NCBI GenBank assembly: GCA_030549895.1
Contig: JAUQQM010000001.1
Span: 1-44,090 of the forward strand
DNA: 44,090 bases
Direction: 5' to 3'
Source of the DNA: Patescibacteria group bacterium
GTDB taxonomy: Bacteria > Patescibacteriota > Minisyncoccia > UBA6257 > HR35
Shown here: positions 22,983-31,445 of the stretch, piece after piece
How the letters are laid out: each line of letters begins with the position of its first letter
Position numbering within the stretch: the first letter of the stretch is position 1
Made by a program: the position numbers and the translations under genes
The notes under the pieces: model-generated
The model's database searches: none
What the model was told of the DNA's origin: nothing
The model's input: only the letters and a program-made list of their open reading frames with translations

Positions 22983-23714
22983 ATGACTAAAGATGGTATT
23001 TTAATGGAACTTAGAGCTGGAGTTGGTGGGGAAGAAGCTGCTCTTTTTGCCCAAGATCTTTTAAGAATGTATCAAAAATACTGTCAGAAAAAGGGTTTTA
23101 ATTTTAAAATTTTAGATAAAAATGAAAGTGAACTCGGTGGAATTAAAAGTGCAACAATAGAGATAACAGGAGAAAATGTTTTTGAAATATTCAAAAATGA
23201 GGCTGGAGTCCATAGAGTACAAAGAATACCAGTTACTGAAAAATCAGGAAGAATTCATACCTCAACTGCCTCAGTTGCTATTTTACCTCTTTTAGAGTTA
23301 GAAGAAATAAAAATAAATCCTCAAGATATCGAAGTTGAATTTTTTAGAGCTTCAGGTCATGGTGGTCAGAATGTCAACAAAGTTGAAACAGCTGTAAGAA
23401 TAAAACATAAACCAACAGGAATAGTAGTTAGCTGCCAATCAGAAAGATTTCAACACAGAAACAGAGAAATTGCTATAAAAATGCTTAAGGCAAAACTTTA
23501 CGAATTAGAAGAAAGTAAAAAAATTGGAAATATAACTGAGTTAAGAAGAAAACAGATAGGAACTCAAGAAAGGTCAGAAAAAATAAGAACTTATAACTTC
23601 CAACAAAAAAGAGTTACCGATCATAGAATTAAAAAATCTTGGCAGAGGCTTGATGAAATTCTTGATGGTGATTTAGATATAATAGTTAAAGAGTTCTTAA
23701 AAACTAATAGTTAG
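22983..23714 (+). CDS. prfA: Peptide chain release factor 1, lacking N-terminal domain 1
   Basis: 243 aa against about 355-360 for normal RF1. It starts at [19 protein letters not shown], which in E. coli RF1 lies about 105 residues in. The codon-recognition tripeptide is PVT (in [14 protein letters not shown]), the PxT type of RF1, not the SPF of RF2. The catalytic GGQ is in SGHGGQNVN. Domains 2-4 seem complete. The frame upstream is closed by the rpmE stop and no lost N-terminus is found, so the missing domain is a true absence rather than a wrong start. It should terminate at UAA/UAG. Its stop overlaps the recA stop (TTAG) from the other strand. Confidence 0.9.
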   Translation: MTKDGILMELRAGVGGEEAALFAQDLLRMYQKYCQKKGFNFKILDKNESELGGIKSATIEITGENVFEIFKNEAGVHRVQRIPVTEKSGRIHTSTASVAILPLLELEEIKINPQDIEVEFFRASGHGGQNVNKVETAVRIKHKPTGIVVSCQSERFQHRNREIAIKMLKAKLYELEESKKIGNITELRRKQIGTQERSEKIRTYNFQQKRVTDHRIKKSWQRLDEILDGDLDIIVKEFLKTNS

Positions 23715-24709
23715 CCAAAAATTTTTTCTTTTAATTTTTTAAATATTTCTTCATAAAGATCTCTGTTTTCATCTAAATATTTTTTGACACTTTCAAGTGA
23801 AGAACCTAATTTTTTGTCTTCAAAAACTAAGGAATTACCTGATTTTCTAATTATTTCATATTTAAGACCTAAATTAACTAAATTACCTACATCATCAATG
23901 CCTTTGTTATAGAAAATTTCAAACTCAGCTGTTCTAAAAGGAGGAGCAACTTTGTTTTTTACTATTTTTGCTTTTATTCTATTACCAATAATTTCTCCCC
24001 CTTTTTTAATTTGGGCAACTTTTTTAAGTTCTATTCTAACTGAAGCATAAAATTTTAAAGCTTTACCACCAGGAGTAGTTTCAAGTCCACCAACTGGCAC
24101 AAAACCAAAACCACCTATTTTTGCTCTTGTCTGATTAAGAAAAATTACAATTGTCTTTGTCTTAGAAATCACTCCTGTAAGCTTTCTTAAGGCCTGAGAC
24201 ATTATTCTTGCTTGAAGGCCTATTTGATGTTCTCCAATTTCTCCTTCAAGTTCTGCTTTAGGAACTAAAGCAGCAACAGAATCAATTACGATAACATCAA
24301 AAATTTCTGACTTAACTAGTTTTTCAACAATATTAAGAGCATCTTCGGCGCTATCTGGTTGAGAAATAACTAAATTCTCTAAATTAACTCCTATTCTTTT
24401 TGCATATTCTGGGTCAAGAGCATGCTCAACATCAATAAAAGCTGCCTTACCTGATTTTCTTTGGGCCTCAGCGACAATTTCAAGAGCTAAAGTAGTTTTA
24501 CCTGAACTTTCAGGACCAAAAATTTCAATTATTCTTCCTCGAGGAATACCACCAACACCTAAAGCTAAATCAAGAGCAGGACAACCAGAAGAAATTACCT
24601 CAACTTCTTTTACGGGTGATTCAGAAAGAATCATAATAGACCCCTCACCAAATTGGTCTTTTATCTCTTTGATTAAATTTTCAATCTCCTTGTCTTCTTT
24701 TTTCTTCAT
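23711..24709 (-). CDS. recA: Recombinase RecA
   Basis: 332 aa. Walker A GPESSGKT (65-72), Walker [11 protein letters not shown], loop L1/L2 region ([20 protein letters not shown], then [23 protein letters not shown]). It forms the ATP-dependent filament for homologous recombination, and would integrate DNA taken up by ComEC. It follows the RodZ-like gene, 39 nt apart. The gap holds a 16-bp perfect hairpin ending 4 nt from its ATG. Confidence 0.98.
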   Translation of the reverse strand: MKKKEDKEIENLIKEIKDQFGEGSIMILSESPVKEVEVISSGCPALDLALGVGGIPRGRIIEIFGPESSGKTTLALEIVAEAQRKSGKAAFIDVEHALDPEYAKRIGVNLENLVISQPDSAEDALNIVEKLVKSEIFDVIVIDSVAALVPKAELEGEIGEHQIGLQARIMSQALRKLTGVISKTKTIVIFLNQTRAKIGGFGFVPVGGLETTPGGKALKFYASVRIELKKVAQIKKGGEIIGNRIKAKIVKNKVAPPFRTAEFEIFYNKGIDDVGNLVNLGLKYEIIRKSGNSLVFEDKKLGSSLESVKKYLDENRDLYEEIFKKLKEKIFG

Positions 24710-24713
24710 GTTT

Positions 24714-24752
24714 TTAACAGTTAAAAGAAGAATAATTTCTTTTAACTGTTAA
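24714..24752 (-). promoter_or_regulatory. 16-bp perfect inverted repeat abutting the recA start
   Basis: TTAACAGTTAAAAGAA (24714-24729) and its exact complement (24737-24752) are separated by 7 nt. It covers the stop codon of the RodZ-like gene and ends 4 nt before the recA ATG. No T run follows on the transcribed strand. It could be an operator (dimer site) for a repressor, or an mRNA hairpin that limits recA translation. Confidence 0.6.
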
Positions 24753-25339
24753 TCTAGACTTTGATAAATTATTACTTTTTCTAACTCTTTAACTCTATTT
24801 AATTTATTTACTACTTTAATTTTAAATCTATTTACTCCTTTATCAAGGTAAAGCTCTTTTTTAACTTTACCTTCTTTGTTTGGATAAATTTTAACATCGT
24901 TAATATAAACTATTGAGTCAGGTGGTTGGACAGTGAATTCTAAAACATAGTATGGATCAGTTACTAAAAGTTCTCCTTCTACAAGATTTACCTTTGGTGG
25001 TTCAATGTATTTTTTAAATGACCAGCCAAAATAAATTAGAAAAAATAAAAGAATTATTAAAAGAAAAATATCAAGATTTAAAATTCTATTTATTTCGTAC
25101 CTGTTTTTAGGAAGTTCGTCTTGGAAACTATTAAGATAAAGTTGAAAAAGATCTTTTTCAGCTTTAAGCAGTTCATTTGCTTTAGTTAAAATTTTTTTAG
25201 CTAAAATTAAATTTATACTCTTACCGCTCTCTAACATCTCAACTAGAGTTACCTTAACATTTAACTTTTGAGCTAACTCTTCTTTTGTAAGACCTGCATC
25301 TTCTCGTAATTTTTTAAAATATTCATTAAACTTTTCCAT
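24749..25339 (-). CDS. RodZ-like protein: HTH domain, one membrane helix, C-terminal beta domain
   Basis: 196 aa. An N-terminal XRE-type helix-turn-helix (about 3-60: FKKLREDAGLTKEELAQKLN, VTLVEMLESGKS), one membrane helix (about 88-108), then an extracytoplasmic beta-rich domain (about 118-196) ending YQSLD. This order is that of RodZ, the MreB partner in cell shape. Length is short (E. coli RodZ 337 aa). TATAAT lies 6 nt before the ATG at 25339, overlapping the ftsK stop, so the mRNA is predicted leaderless. recA follows. Confidence 0.85.
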   Translation of the reverse strand: MEKFNEYFKKLREDAGLTKEELAQKLNVKVTLVEMLESGKSINLILAKKILTKANELLKAEKDLFQLYLNSFQDELPKNRYEINRILNLDIFLLIILLFFLIYFGWSFKKYIEPPKVNLVEGELLVTDPYYVLEFTVQPPDSIVYINDVKIYPNKEGKVKKELYLDKGVNRFKIKVVNKLNRVKELEKVIIYQSLD

Positions 25340-25345
25340 TAAATT

Positions 25346-25351
25346 ATTATA
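25346..25351 (-). promoter_or_regulatory. -10 element of the rodZ-like/recA unit, leaderless spacing
   Basis: TATAAT on the minus strand, 6 nt before ATG, without the TG extension. It lies over the end of ftsK. Confidence 0.5.
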
Positions 25352-27275
25352 AATTATTTAAATCTTCTGGTTTTATAAGAACTTTTCTTGGTTTTGATCC
25401 TTCTTGTGGGCCAACAATTCCATTTTGTTCTAAAAGATCTAAAAGTCGAGCTGCTCTGGCATAACCTATTTTAAGCTTCCTTTGCAAAAATGAAGTAGAT
25501 GCTTTTTGACTTTCAACTACAAGCCTTAAAGCTTCATCATAAAGTTCGTCTTCGGTTTCAGTCTGCTCAATTTTTGGTTCAGCTTCTTTTATTTCTATTT
25601 TTTCAATATCCTCTGATGTTTGTTTTTGCCAAAACTTAACTATTCTTTTAATCTCAGAATCACTTATATAAGGAGATTGGATTCTTTTTGCTTTTGTCCA
25701 ATCTGGCATCAAAGCAAGCATATCACCAGAGCCAAGAAGTTTTTCAGCGCCTGAATAATCTAAAATAATTCTCGAATCAACTGACGAAGAAACTTGAAAA
25801 GCAATTCTAGCTGAAATATTTGCTTTGATAAGACCAGTAATAACTTCAACTGATGGTCTTTGGGTCGCTAAAACAAGATGAATTCCTGTTGCTCTTGCCA
25901 TTTGGGTTAGTCTTACAATATAACTTTCTATTTCTTTCCCAGCAACGGTCATAAGATCTGCTAATTCATCAATTATCATGACAATATAACTCATAAAACT
26001 TAAATCTTTCTTTTCTTTCTTTAGTCTTAAAATTTTTGAATTATAACTATTGATATCTCTTACTTTAAAATCCAAAAATATTTGGTATCTTCTTTCCATC
26101 TCTTCAATTAACCATTTAAAAGCTCCAATTGTTTTTTTAGCTTCTAAAATGGGCTCAGCAATAAGATGAGGGATACCAGAGTAATTTGAAAGTTCTACTC
26201 TTTTTGGGTCAATTAAAATTAATCTTAAAATGTCTGGAGTGTTTCTCATTAAAAATGTTGAAATCATTGTATGAATAAAAACTGACTTACCAGAACCAGT
26301 AGCGCCGCAAATTAAAAGATGAGGAAGTCTTTCTAAATTAGCTGCTTGAACTTGACCCCTTAAATCTAAACCTAAATAAAAAGTAAGAGGATGAGATTTT
26401 TTGTAGTTTTGATTTTCTAAAATCCAACCAAGGTTCACTGGTACTCTTTCTTTGTTTGGAACTTCAATCCCAACGAGTGATTCTCCTGGTATTGGTGCTT
26501 CTATCCTTATAGGATGAGAGGCTAAAGAAAGAGCTAAATTATCTGCTAAAGTTTTGATTTTGGTAATTTTTGTTCCTTGAGCTGGTTTGACAGTATATTG
26601 AGTGACTGTTGGTCCAACCCAGATAGGTCCAAGTTCGACATTAATTCCGAAATTCTCAAGTGTCTGTTTTATCAAAAGAGCATTTGCTTTTATATTTTCT
26701 TCTTTTACAGTATTAAAGTTTCTTGCTAAAAACTCTAAAGGAGGAAGACGCCATTTTCTTGTTTTAATTTCTTGAAAAATTTCATCTTTAAACTCTTTTG
26801 TTTTTTGAAAAACTTCTTGATGATTTACTTGAATAACTTCTTTAGGTTTTATTTTCTCTTGTTTAATTTTAATAGGTTGAATTTTTTGTAAGTTTAATTT
26901 TTCTTTTGAAAAAACATAAATTAAGGGAAAAAGAAGAAATAAAAACCAAAGAAAAAATCTTAAATCACCTAAAAAACTAAAAAATTTGTTTAAAAATTTA
27001 CTAAGCAGACCTGAATTTTTAAAAAATCCAAAAATGCCAAAAACCGGAATAACTAAATAACCTGGATGAATTTTTACTAAACCTAGAAAATAAAAACCAA
27101 AAAATGCAAGTAAAAAATAGACCAAAAATCTTAAAAAACCGAATGTTGCTTTTAGAAAATAAAAAACTAATTTTCCCAATAAACCAAAAAAACTAATCTC
27201 AGCCAAGAGAAAGAAAATTAAAAGTAAAAAAGAAAAACTCCCAATCAATATCTTGGGATTTAAAGAAATTTTCAT
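25347..27275 (-). CDS. ftsK: DNA translocase FtsK/SpoIIIE
   Basis: 642 aa. About four N-terminal membrane segments (about 8-135), a short linker, then the motor: Walker A CGATGSGKSVFIHT (about 324), Walker B YIVMIIDELADLM, and motif QRPSVEVITGLIKANI. The C-terminal winged-helix gamma domain (about 575-630: SFLQRKLKIGYARAARLLDL) reads polar KOPS/SRS sequences. It pumps chromosome DNA through the division septum. The ATG at 27275 is 5 nt after TGGTAAAAT, so it is predicted leaderless. Divergent from smpB with intertwined promoters. Confidence 0.96.
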   Translation of the reverse strand: MKISLNPKILIGSFSFLLLIFFLLAEISFFGLLGKLVFYFLKATFGFLRFLVYFLLAFFGFYFLGLVKIHPGYLVIPVFGIFGFFKNSGLLSKFLNKFFSFLGDLRFFLWFLFLLFPLIYVFSKEKLNLQKIQPIKIKQEKIKPKEVIQVNHQEVFQKTKEFKDEIFQEIKTRKWRLPPLEFLARNFNTVKEENIKANALLIKQTLENFGINVELGPIWVGPTVTQYTVKPAQGTKITKIKTLADNLALSLASHPIRIEAPIPGESLVGIEVPNKERVPVNLGWILENQNYKKSHPLTFYLGLDLRGQVQAANLERLPHLLICGATGSGKSVFIHTMISTFLMRNTPDILRLILIDPKRVELSNYSGIPHLIAEPILEAKKTIGAFKWLIEEMERRYQIFLDFKVRDINSYNSKILRLKKEKKDLSFMSYIVMIIDELADLMTVAGKEIESYIVRLTQMARATGIHLVLATQRPSVEVITGLIKANISARIAFQVSSSVDSRIILDYSGAEKLLGSGDMLALMPDWTKAKRIQSPYISDSEIKRIVKFWQKQTSEDIEKIEIKEAEPKIEQTETEDELYDEALRLVVESQKASTSFLQRKLKIGYARAARLLDLLEQNGIVGPQEGSKPRKVLIKPEDLNNL

Positions 27276-27276
27276 T

Positions 27277-27282
27277 TATAAT
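27277..27282 (+). promoter_or_regulatory. -10 element of smpB
   Basis: TATAAT 10 nt before the smpB ATG at 27293. It shares DNA with the divergent ftsK promoter (27281-27289). Confidence 0.45.
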
Positions 27283-27289
27283 TTTACCA
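27281..27289 (-). promoter_or_regulatory. Extended -10 promoter of ftsK, leaderless spacing
   Basis: The minus strand reads TGGTAAAAT, then 5 nt, then ATG. It overlaps the smpB -10 on the other strand, so simultaneous use is unlikely. Confidence 0.5.
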
Positions 27290-27292
27290 TGA

Positions 27293-27736
27293 ATGTTAAT
27301 TAACAGTAAAATAAATCAAAATTATAAAATTGAGAAAATTTATCAAGCTGGAATAGTTTTGACTGGTTTTGAAGTAAAAAGTATAAAAAAAGGTGGTGGA
27401 GATATTGTTGGAAGTTATGGAACTGTACATAAAAACGAAGTTTGGCTTTTAAATTTTAAAATACCACCTTATCAACCAAAAAATGTCCCTTTAAATTGGA
27501 GTAGTGATAGACCTAAAAAATTACTTTTACGTAAAAAAGAAATTTCAGAAATTGTTGGTTATCTTCAACAAAAAAAATATCTTTTAGTGCCTTATAAAGT
27601 CTATCTTGAAAATAACTTAGTAAAAGTAGATTTAGCTCTCTGTCAACCATTAAAAAAATATGAAAAAAGAGAAAAAATTAAAAAAAGAGAGTTTGAAAGA
27701 CAAAAACAAAGAGCCTTAAAAGGAAAACTTTACTAG
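27293..27736 (+). CDS. smpB: SsrA-binding protein SmpB
   Basis: 147 aa, normal size. Landmarks: YKIEKIYQAGIVLTGFEVKS, GSYGTVHKNEVWLLN, and a basic C-terminal tail (KKREFERQKQRALKGKLY). It delivers tmRNA to stalled ribosomes. The start at 27293 is chosen because the ATG 4 nt earlier is out of frame and stops at once. tmRNA itself is not seen here. The next gene starts 2 nt after its stop. Confidence 0.96.
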   Translation: MLINSKINQNYKIEKIYQAGIVLTGFEVKSIKKGGGDIVGSYGTVHKNEVWLLNFKIPPYQPKNVPLNWSSDRPKKLLLRKKEISEIVGYLQQKKYLLVPYKVYLENNLVKVDLALCQPLKKYEKREKIKKREFERQKQRALKGKLY

Positions 27737-27738
27737 TT

Positions 27739-28197
27739 ATGGAAAAAATTCCTAAAGAAAATTTAGAAAAATTTAAAAATCAAATAAAAAGCAATGTCAA
27801 AGTGCGTGAATTAGAATTCATAGAATATATACCCTCGCCCCACCAAGAAAAAGCAATTGCTGTTGAATTTAATTTTAAACTACCAACTGATCCATCAATA
27901 GCTTACGAAATTTTAGAAGTTCTTGAGAAAACAATAAAATATTATCTTAAAAATCTTCATGAAGATTTTCAAATTCCCAAACACTATCTTGAAAAGGTCT
28001 ATTATGAAAAAGAAGTTTTTAATAACTGGTATAGTATTGTTGTCAGACTCCCAATCGATAAAAAAGCAATTGGCCAAAAATTAGGAAAATTTATAAAAGA
28101 AAAATTCGAAGAAATAATTCTAAAAATAACACGGGGCTCATTAGAAAAAAGAAAAATAGATGAAATTTTAGAAAAAATTCAAAAGGATTTAAAATAA
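27739..28197 (+). CDS. Hypothetical soluble protein downstream of smpB
   Basis: 152 aa, not recognised. Charged, no membrane segment. Predicted mixed helix/strand in the first half (VRELEFIEYIPSPHQEKAIAV) and helix in the second half. 2-nt gap from smpB, 6 nt before tRNA-Ser, so all three are likely one transcript. No motif suggests an activity. Confidence 0.75.
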   Translation: MEKIPKENLEKFKNQIKSNVKVRELEFIEYIPSPHQEKAIAVEFNFKLPTDPSIAYEILEVLEKTIKYYLKNLHEDFQIPKHYLEKVYYEKEVFNNWYSIVVRLPIDKKAIGQKLGKFIKEKFEEIILKITRGSLEKRKIDEILEKIQKDLK

Positions 28198-28203
28198 TTT
28201 AAA

Positions 28204-28287
28204 GGAGGGGTGGCAGAATGGTAATGCGCTGGCCTCGAAAGCCAGTGGCCTATTGTGGCCTTGTGGGTTCGAATCCCACCCCCTCCG
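28204..28287 (+). tRNA. tRNA-Ser (anticodon CGA)
   Basis: 84 nt with the long variable arm of serine tRNA (GGCCTATTGTGGCC stem). The acceptor GGAGGGG pairs with CCCCTCC. The anticodon stem is CTGGC/GCCAG with loop CTCGAAA. The discriminator is G. Reads UCG. CCA is not encoded. Confidence 0.97.
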
Positions 28288-28315
28288 CAGACTATTGTTG
28301 ATTTAAAAATAATTC

Positions 28316-28340
28316 AGAAAATTCTCAGTAATTTTCTTTT
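28316..28340 (+). terminator. Possible weak terminator after tRNA-Ser
   Basis: AGAAAATT (28316-28323) pairs with AATTTTCT (28330-28337) around a 6-nt loop, followed by TTT. The stem is AT-rich and weak. It is the only hairpin in the 148-nt gap before comEC. Confidence 0.3.
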
Positions 28341-28378
28341 GCCTAAAAAATTTTTAAACTCTTAAAATTAAGTCTGTT

Positions 28379-28387
28379 TGTTATAAT
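28379..28387 (+). promoter_or_regulatory. Extended -10 promoter of the comEC-rnpA-yidC unit
   Basis: TGTTATAAT. Predicted start near 28394, leader about 42 nt. No -35. Confidence 0.6.
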
Positions 28388-28435
28388 TAAGTTGAAAACT
28401 AAAATATTAGTAGTGTAAAAGATTAGCTAAATTAT

Positions 28436-29737
28436 ATGAGTCTTGAATACTTTATTTTAGGGATTAGTTTTATTTTTGGAGTTTTTATAAGAATTAAAAG
28501 TTTAGTTAGTCTTTTGGTAATTTTTTTAATTTCTTACTTATTCACAATAAAAAAAATAAAAATTAAGCTAATACCTTTAATGTTAGGATTTGCTCTGATT
28601 GGTTTTTTGATTGCTGGAGGACAAAGTAAAGAGATAAATTTCCCAGAAGTTTTTAAGATCAAATCTGGAGCAAATTTTACAGAGAAATCAAAATATTTTT
28701 ATAGTGATGAGATTGTGATTTTTGTTCCTAAAAATTCAACTCTTGAATATGGAGATAAAATTTTAATTGAGGAAGCTTTTAGAAATGAAAATGAATTTTA
28801 CTCTAAAAGGGCAAAATATATAACTTTCATAAATGAACCTAAAATTGTTGGTAAAAATAAAGACATTTTATATTTCATTTTCAAAATTAAAGAAGGTCTT
28901 AAAGGCTATCTTGAGAAAAATCTTTCTTTTTATCCTTCGCAAATTTTTAAAGGAATAATCTTGGGTGAGAACCCTCAAGATGAGGTAAAAGAAATTTTTA
29001 AAAATTCTGGTCTATTACATTTACTAGTAGTCTCTGGTCAGAATTTAACTATCTTAACTTTAATACTTTGGAAATTTTTAAAAAATTTTTTTCATCGAAA
29101 AATAATCCTTTTGTTTTTGATAGTTTTTATTCTTTTTTTAAGTATTCTTATAGATGAAATAGCAACTTGGAGAGCTGGAATAATGGCAATTCTGGTAATA
29201 ATTTTTCAAATTTTAGGAAGACCAGTTTTAGTTAGAAATTTACTTTTAAGTGTCATTTTAATTTTTTTAATAATAGAGCCGAAAATAATTCATAACTTAA
29301 GCTTTCAACTTTCTCTTTTGGCAGTTATTGGTCTTTTTTATTTTTCCCCTACCTTAGAAAATTTTTTTTCAAAATTTAATTTACCGAAAATAATCTCAGA
29401 GATAATAGGAGTCCAGTTATTTTTATTTCCATTTTTAATTTACAATTTCAAAATTTTTTCTTTTTCTGGTTTTTTATCTAATTTGTTAATTCTTCCAATT
29501 TTCCCTTTAATATTTATGCTGAGTATTCTCTCTTTATTTTTAATTTGGTTAGAACCAGTTAAAATTTTAATTGAATTTATTTATCAGATTATTTTTCAAT
29601 TTGCCAAAATTTTCTCATTAATGCCCTTAAATTTGAAGTTTAACTTACCGCTATTTTTTGTAATAATTATTTATGGATATTTTGCTTATTTAATTTTAAG
29701 AAATAAAAATCTTCCTGATTTTAGATGGGAATTTTAA
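28436..29737 (+). CDS. comEC: ComEC DNA-uptake channel, membrane half
   Basis: 433 aa, ComEC/Rec2 competence domain. There are about 10 membrane segments. Recognisable pieces: FKGIILGENPQDEVKEIFKNSGL followed by HLLVVSGQNLT (the H-x-VSG-N motif), and EIATWRAGIMAIL. The cytoplasm-to-outside channel carries single-stranded DNA in natural transformation. The usual C-terminal beta-lactamase-like domain is not fused; it is the next gene, with a 13-nt overlap. So the two halves are separate proteins. Confidence 0.93.
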   Translation: MSLEYFILGISFIFGVFIRIKSLVSLLVIFLISYLFTIKKIKIKLIPLMLGFALIGFLIAGGQSKEINFPEVFKIKSGANFTEKSKYFYSDEIVIFVPKNSTLEYGDKILIEEAFRNENEFYSKRAKYITFINEPKIVGKNKDILYFIFKIKEGLKGYLEKNLSFYPSQIFKGIILGENPQDEVKEIFKNSGLLHLLVVSGQNLTILTLILWKFLKNFFHRKIILLFLIVFILFLSILIDEIATWRAGIMAILVIIFQILGRPVLVRNLLLSVILIFLIIEPKIIHNLSFQLSLLAVIGLFYFSPTLENFFSKFNLPKIISEIIGVQLFLFPFLIYNFKIFSFSGFLSNLLILPIFPLIFMLSILSLFLIWLEPVKILIEFIYQIIFQFAKIFSLMPLNLKFNLPLFFVIIIYGYFAYLILRNKNLPDFRWEF

Positions 29738-30552
29738 AAAAAATATTAATAGCTAGTATTGTAGTTTTCATAGTCACTAGTTATATAGTTTTGGAATTTA
29801 TTTTGCTTGAACCAAAAACAGTCTTCTTTAATGTTGGACAAGGAAGTTCTGTAGGAATATTTAGTAAAAAAGTTACTATCCTTTATGATGTTGGTAATTC
29901 AAGATCAATTATAAACAAAATTGCTAAAAACTTACCTTTCTGGAAAAAGACAATTGACTTTTTAATAATCTCTCACAAAGACAAAGATCATTATGGAGCA
30001 ATCTACGATGTTTTACAAAACTATAAAGTAAGATTTTTAGTTGTTGGTGAATGGAACCCTGATGGCGCTTTTGAAAATTCTCTTACAAAATTTTTAAAAG
30101 ACACTAAAGTTTTGATTGTAAAAAAAGGAACAACAATTAAAACACCAAATGAATTTTTCACATTTTTAACAGATGCTCGCGGTAAAAAAGAAGATAATGA
30201 AAAAAGTCTTGTTGTTAAGTTTAGTCAAAAGGAAACTTTTTGGGGTTTTCCAATTTTGAGGAAGTTTCTTTTAATGGGAGATTTTCCAATAAAACTTGAA
30301 AAAGAAATAGAAAACTTTGATCTTAGCTCGGATATTTTGCTGGTTGCCCATCATGGATCAAAATACAATACCTCTTTAAGTTTTATTGAAAAAGTAAAAC
30401 CACAAATAGCTGTAATTCAAGTTGGACCTAATAATTATGGTCATCCCCATAAAGAGGTTATAGAAATTCTTCAAAAAGGTAATGTAAAAATTTTAAGAAC
30501 TGATAGAGATGGAACAATAATAATTTCTGGCAAGGGATTTAAAAAGTTATAA
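29725..30552 (+). CDS. ComEC metallo-beta-lactamase half (separate protein)
   Basis: 275 aa. One membrane anchor (about 7-28), then an MBL fold: VGQGSSVGI, SHKDKDHYGA (about 82-91, the HxDxDH-type metal motif with Lys in place of the first usual residue), LMGDFP, and VAHHGSKYNTS. It corresponds to the C-terminal domain of ComEC, thought to cut the non-transported strand. Overlaps the channel gene by 13 nt in another frame, so it is a true split, not a single frameshift; a recent frameshift cannot be ruled out without relatives. rnpA follows after 1 nt. Confidence 0.88.
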   Translation: MGILKKILIASIVVFIVTSYIVLEFILLEPKTVFFNVGQGSSVGIFSKKVTILYDVGNSRSIINKIAKNLPFWKKTIDFLIISHKDKDHYGAIYDVLQNYKVRFLVVGEWNPDGAFENSLTKFLKDTKVLIVKKGTTIKTPNEFFTFLTDARGKKEDNEKSLVVKFSQKETFWGFPILRKFLLMGDFPIKLEKEIENFDLSSDILLVAHHGSKYNTSLSFIEKVKPQIAVIQVGPNNYGHPHKEVIEILQKGNVKILRTDRDGTIIISGKGFKKL

Positions 30553-30553
30553 A

Positions 30554-30877
30554 ATGCTGAAGAAAAAATATATTCTTCCAAAAACAAAAAAAACACAAAA
30601 TTTTTTAAAGTCAGAAAATACAAAATTTTTTCTAATTAAATATAAAGAAAATAATTTTGACTTTTGCCGATTTGCTGTAGTTGTGCCAAAAAAACTTGTA
30701 AAAAAAGCTGTAGAAAGAAATAAAATCAAAAGACAAGTAAAAGCTATCCTTAAAGATTATGTTAAAATTGGTAATTATGATTTTTTAATATTTTTGAAAA
30801 ATAAAAGTAATTTTGCTGGTTTTAAAGAAGACTTAGAAGAATTTTTTAAAAAATTCGAACATGGAAAAAATTTTTGA
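30554..30877 (+). CDS. rnpA: Ribonuclease P protein component
   Basis: 107 aa. RNR motif region VKKAVERNKIKRQVKAIL is the family signature, preceded by FAVVVPKKLV. It aids the RNA subunit in tRNA 5' maturation. It overlaps yidC by 17 nt. The conserved rnpA-yidC pair is kept, but rpmH and dnaA, its usual neighbours, are not here; comEC is upstream instead. Confidence 0.94.
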   Translation: MLKKKYILPKTKKTQNFLKSENTKFFLIKYKENNFDFCRFAVVVPKKLVKKAVERNKIKRQVKAILKDYVKIGNYDFLIFLKNKSNFAGFKEDLEEFFKKFEHGKNF

Positions 30878-31445
30878 AAACGTCCTAATTTATTTTTACC
30901 AGCAGTCTGGTAATATTGTCTTAGCTACTTTTCTTGTTACAGTCATAATAAAAATTCTTCTTTCTCCTTTTGACTATCTTAATTTTGTAACTCAAAAAAA
31001 GTTAGAAAAAATCAATCCAATCATTAAACAACTCCAACAAAAATACAAAGAGGATTATAAAAAACTTTCTGAGGAGACTGTAAAAATATATAGACAAGAA
31101 AAAATTAATCCAATTTTCAATTTTTTAAACTTCATAATTCAAATGATAATTCTTATTGGAATTTTTAGTGCTATTAAAAATATAGTAAATAATCCTCAAA
31201 TAAATTTTAACTTTTTCATAGATCTTAAAAAGCCATCAATCCCCCTAGCCCTGATTGTTACCCTCATTCAGGCTCTTCAACTTTTACCAAAAAAAGAAAC
31301 TCCAAAATGGATTTATTTATTTTTAGGATTTATCGCTGTTGTTCTTGTTAGCCTTCCTTCAATTTTAGTTCTTTATTGGCTTTTCAGTATGCTTATTTAT
31401 TTTATTGAGACTTTAATATTTAAAAAAATAAAGCCTATTGATTAA
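30861..31445 (+). CDS. yidC: YidC/Oxa1-type membrane insertase (minimal)
   Basis: 194 aa, a short form with no large periplasmic domain. There are about five hydrophobic segments. The insertase core is NIVLATFLVTVIIKILLSPF, then a coiled hairpin (KKLEKINPIIKQLQQKYKED). The hydrophilic groove Arg of the family is not obvious; Lys33 in IIKILL may serve. It inserts membrane proteins with or without Sec, needed here for the many T4SS and ComEC helices. Its end overlaps the beta-propeller gene on the other strand by 11 nt. Confidence 0.92.
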   Translation: MEKIFENVLIYFYQQSGNIVLATFLVTVIIKILLSPFDYLNFVTQKKLEKINPIIKQLQQKYKEDYKKLSEETVKIYRQEKINPIFNFLNFIIQMIILIGIFSAIKNIVNNPQINFNFFIDLKKPSIPLALIVTLIQALQLLPKKETPKWIYLFLGFIAVVLVSLPSILVLYWLFSMLIYFIETLIFKKIKPID

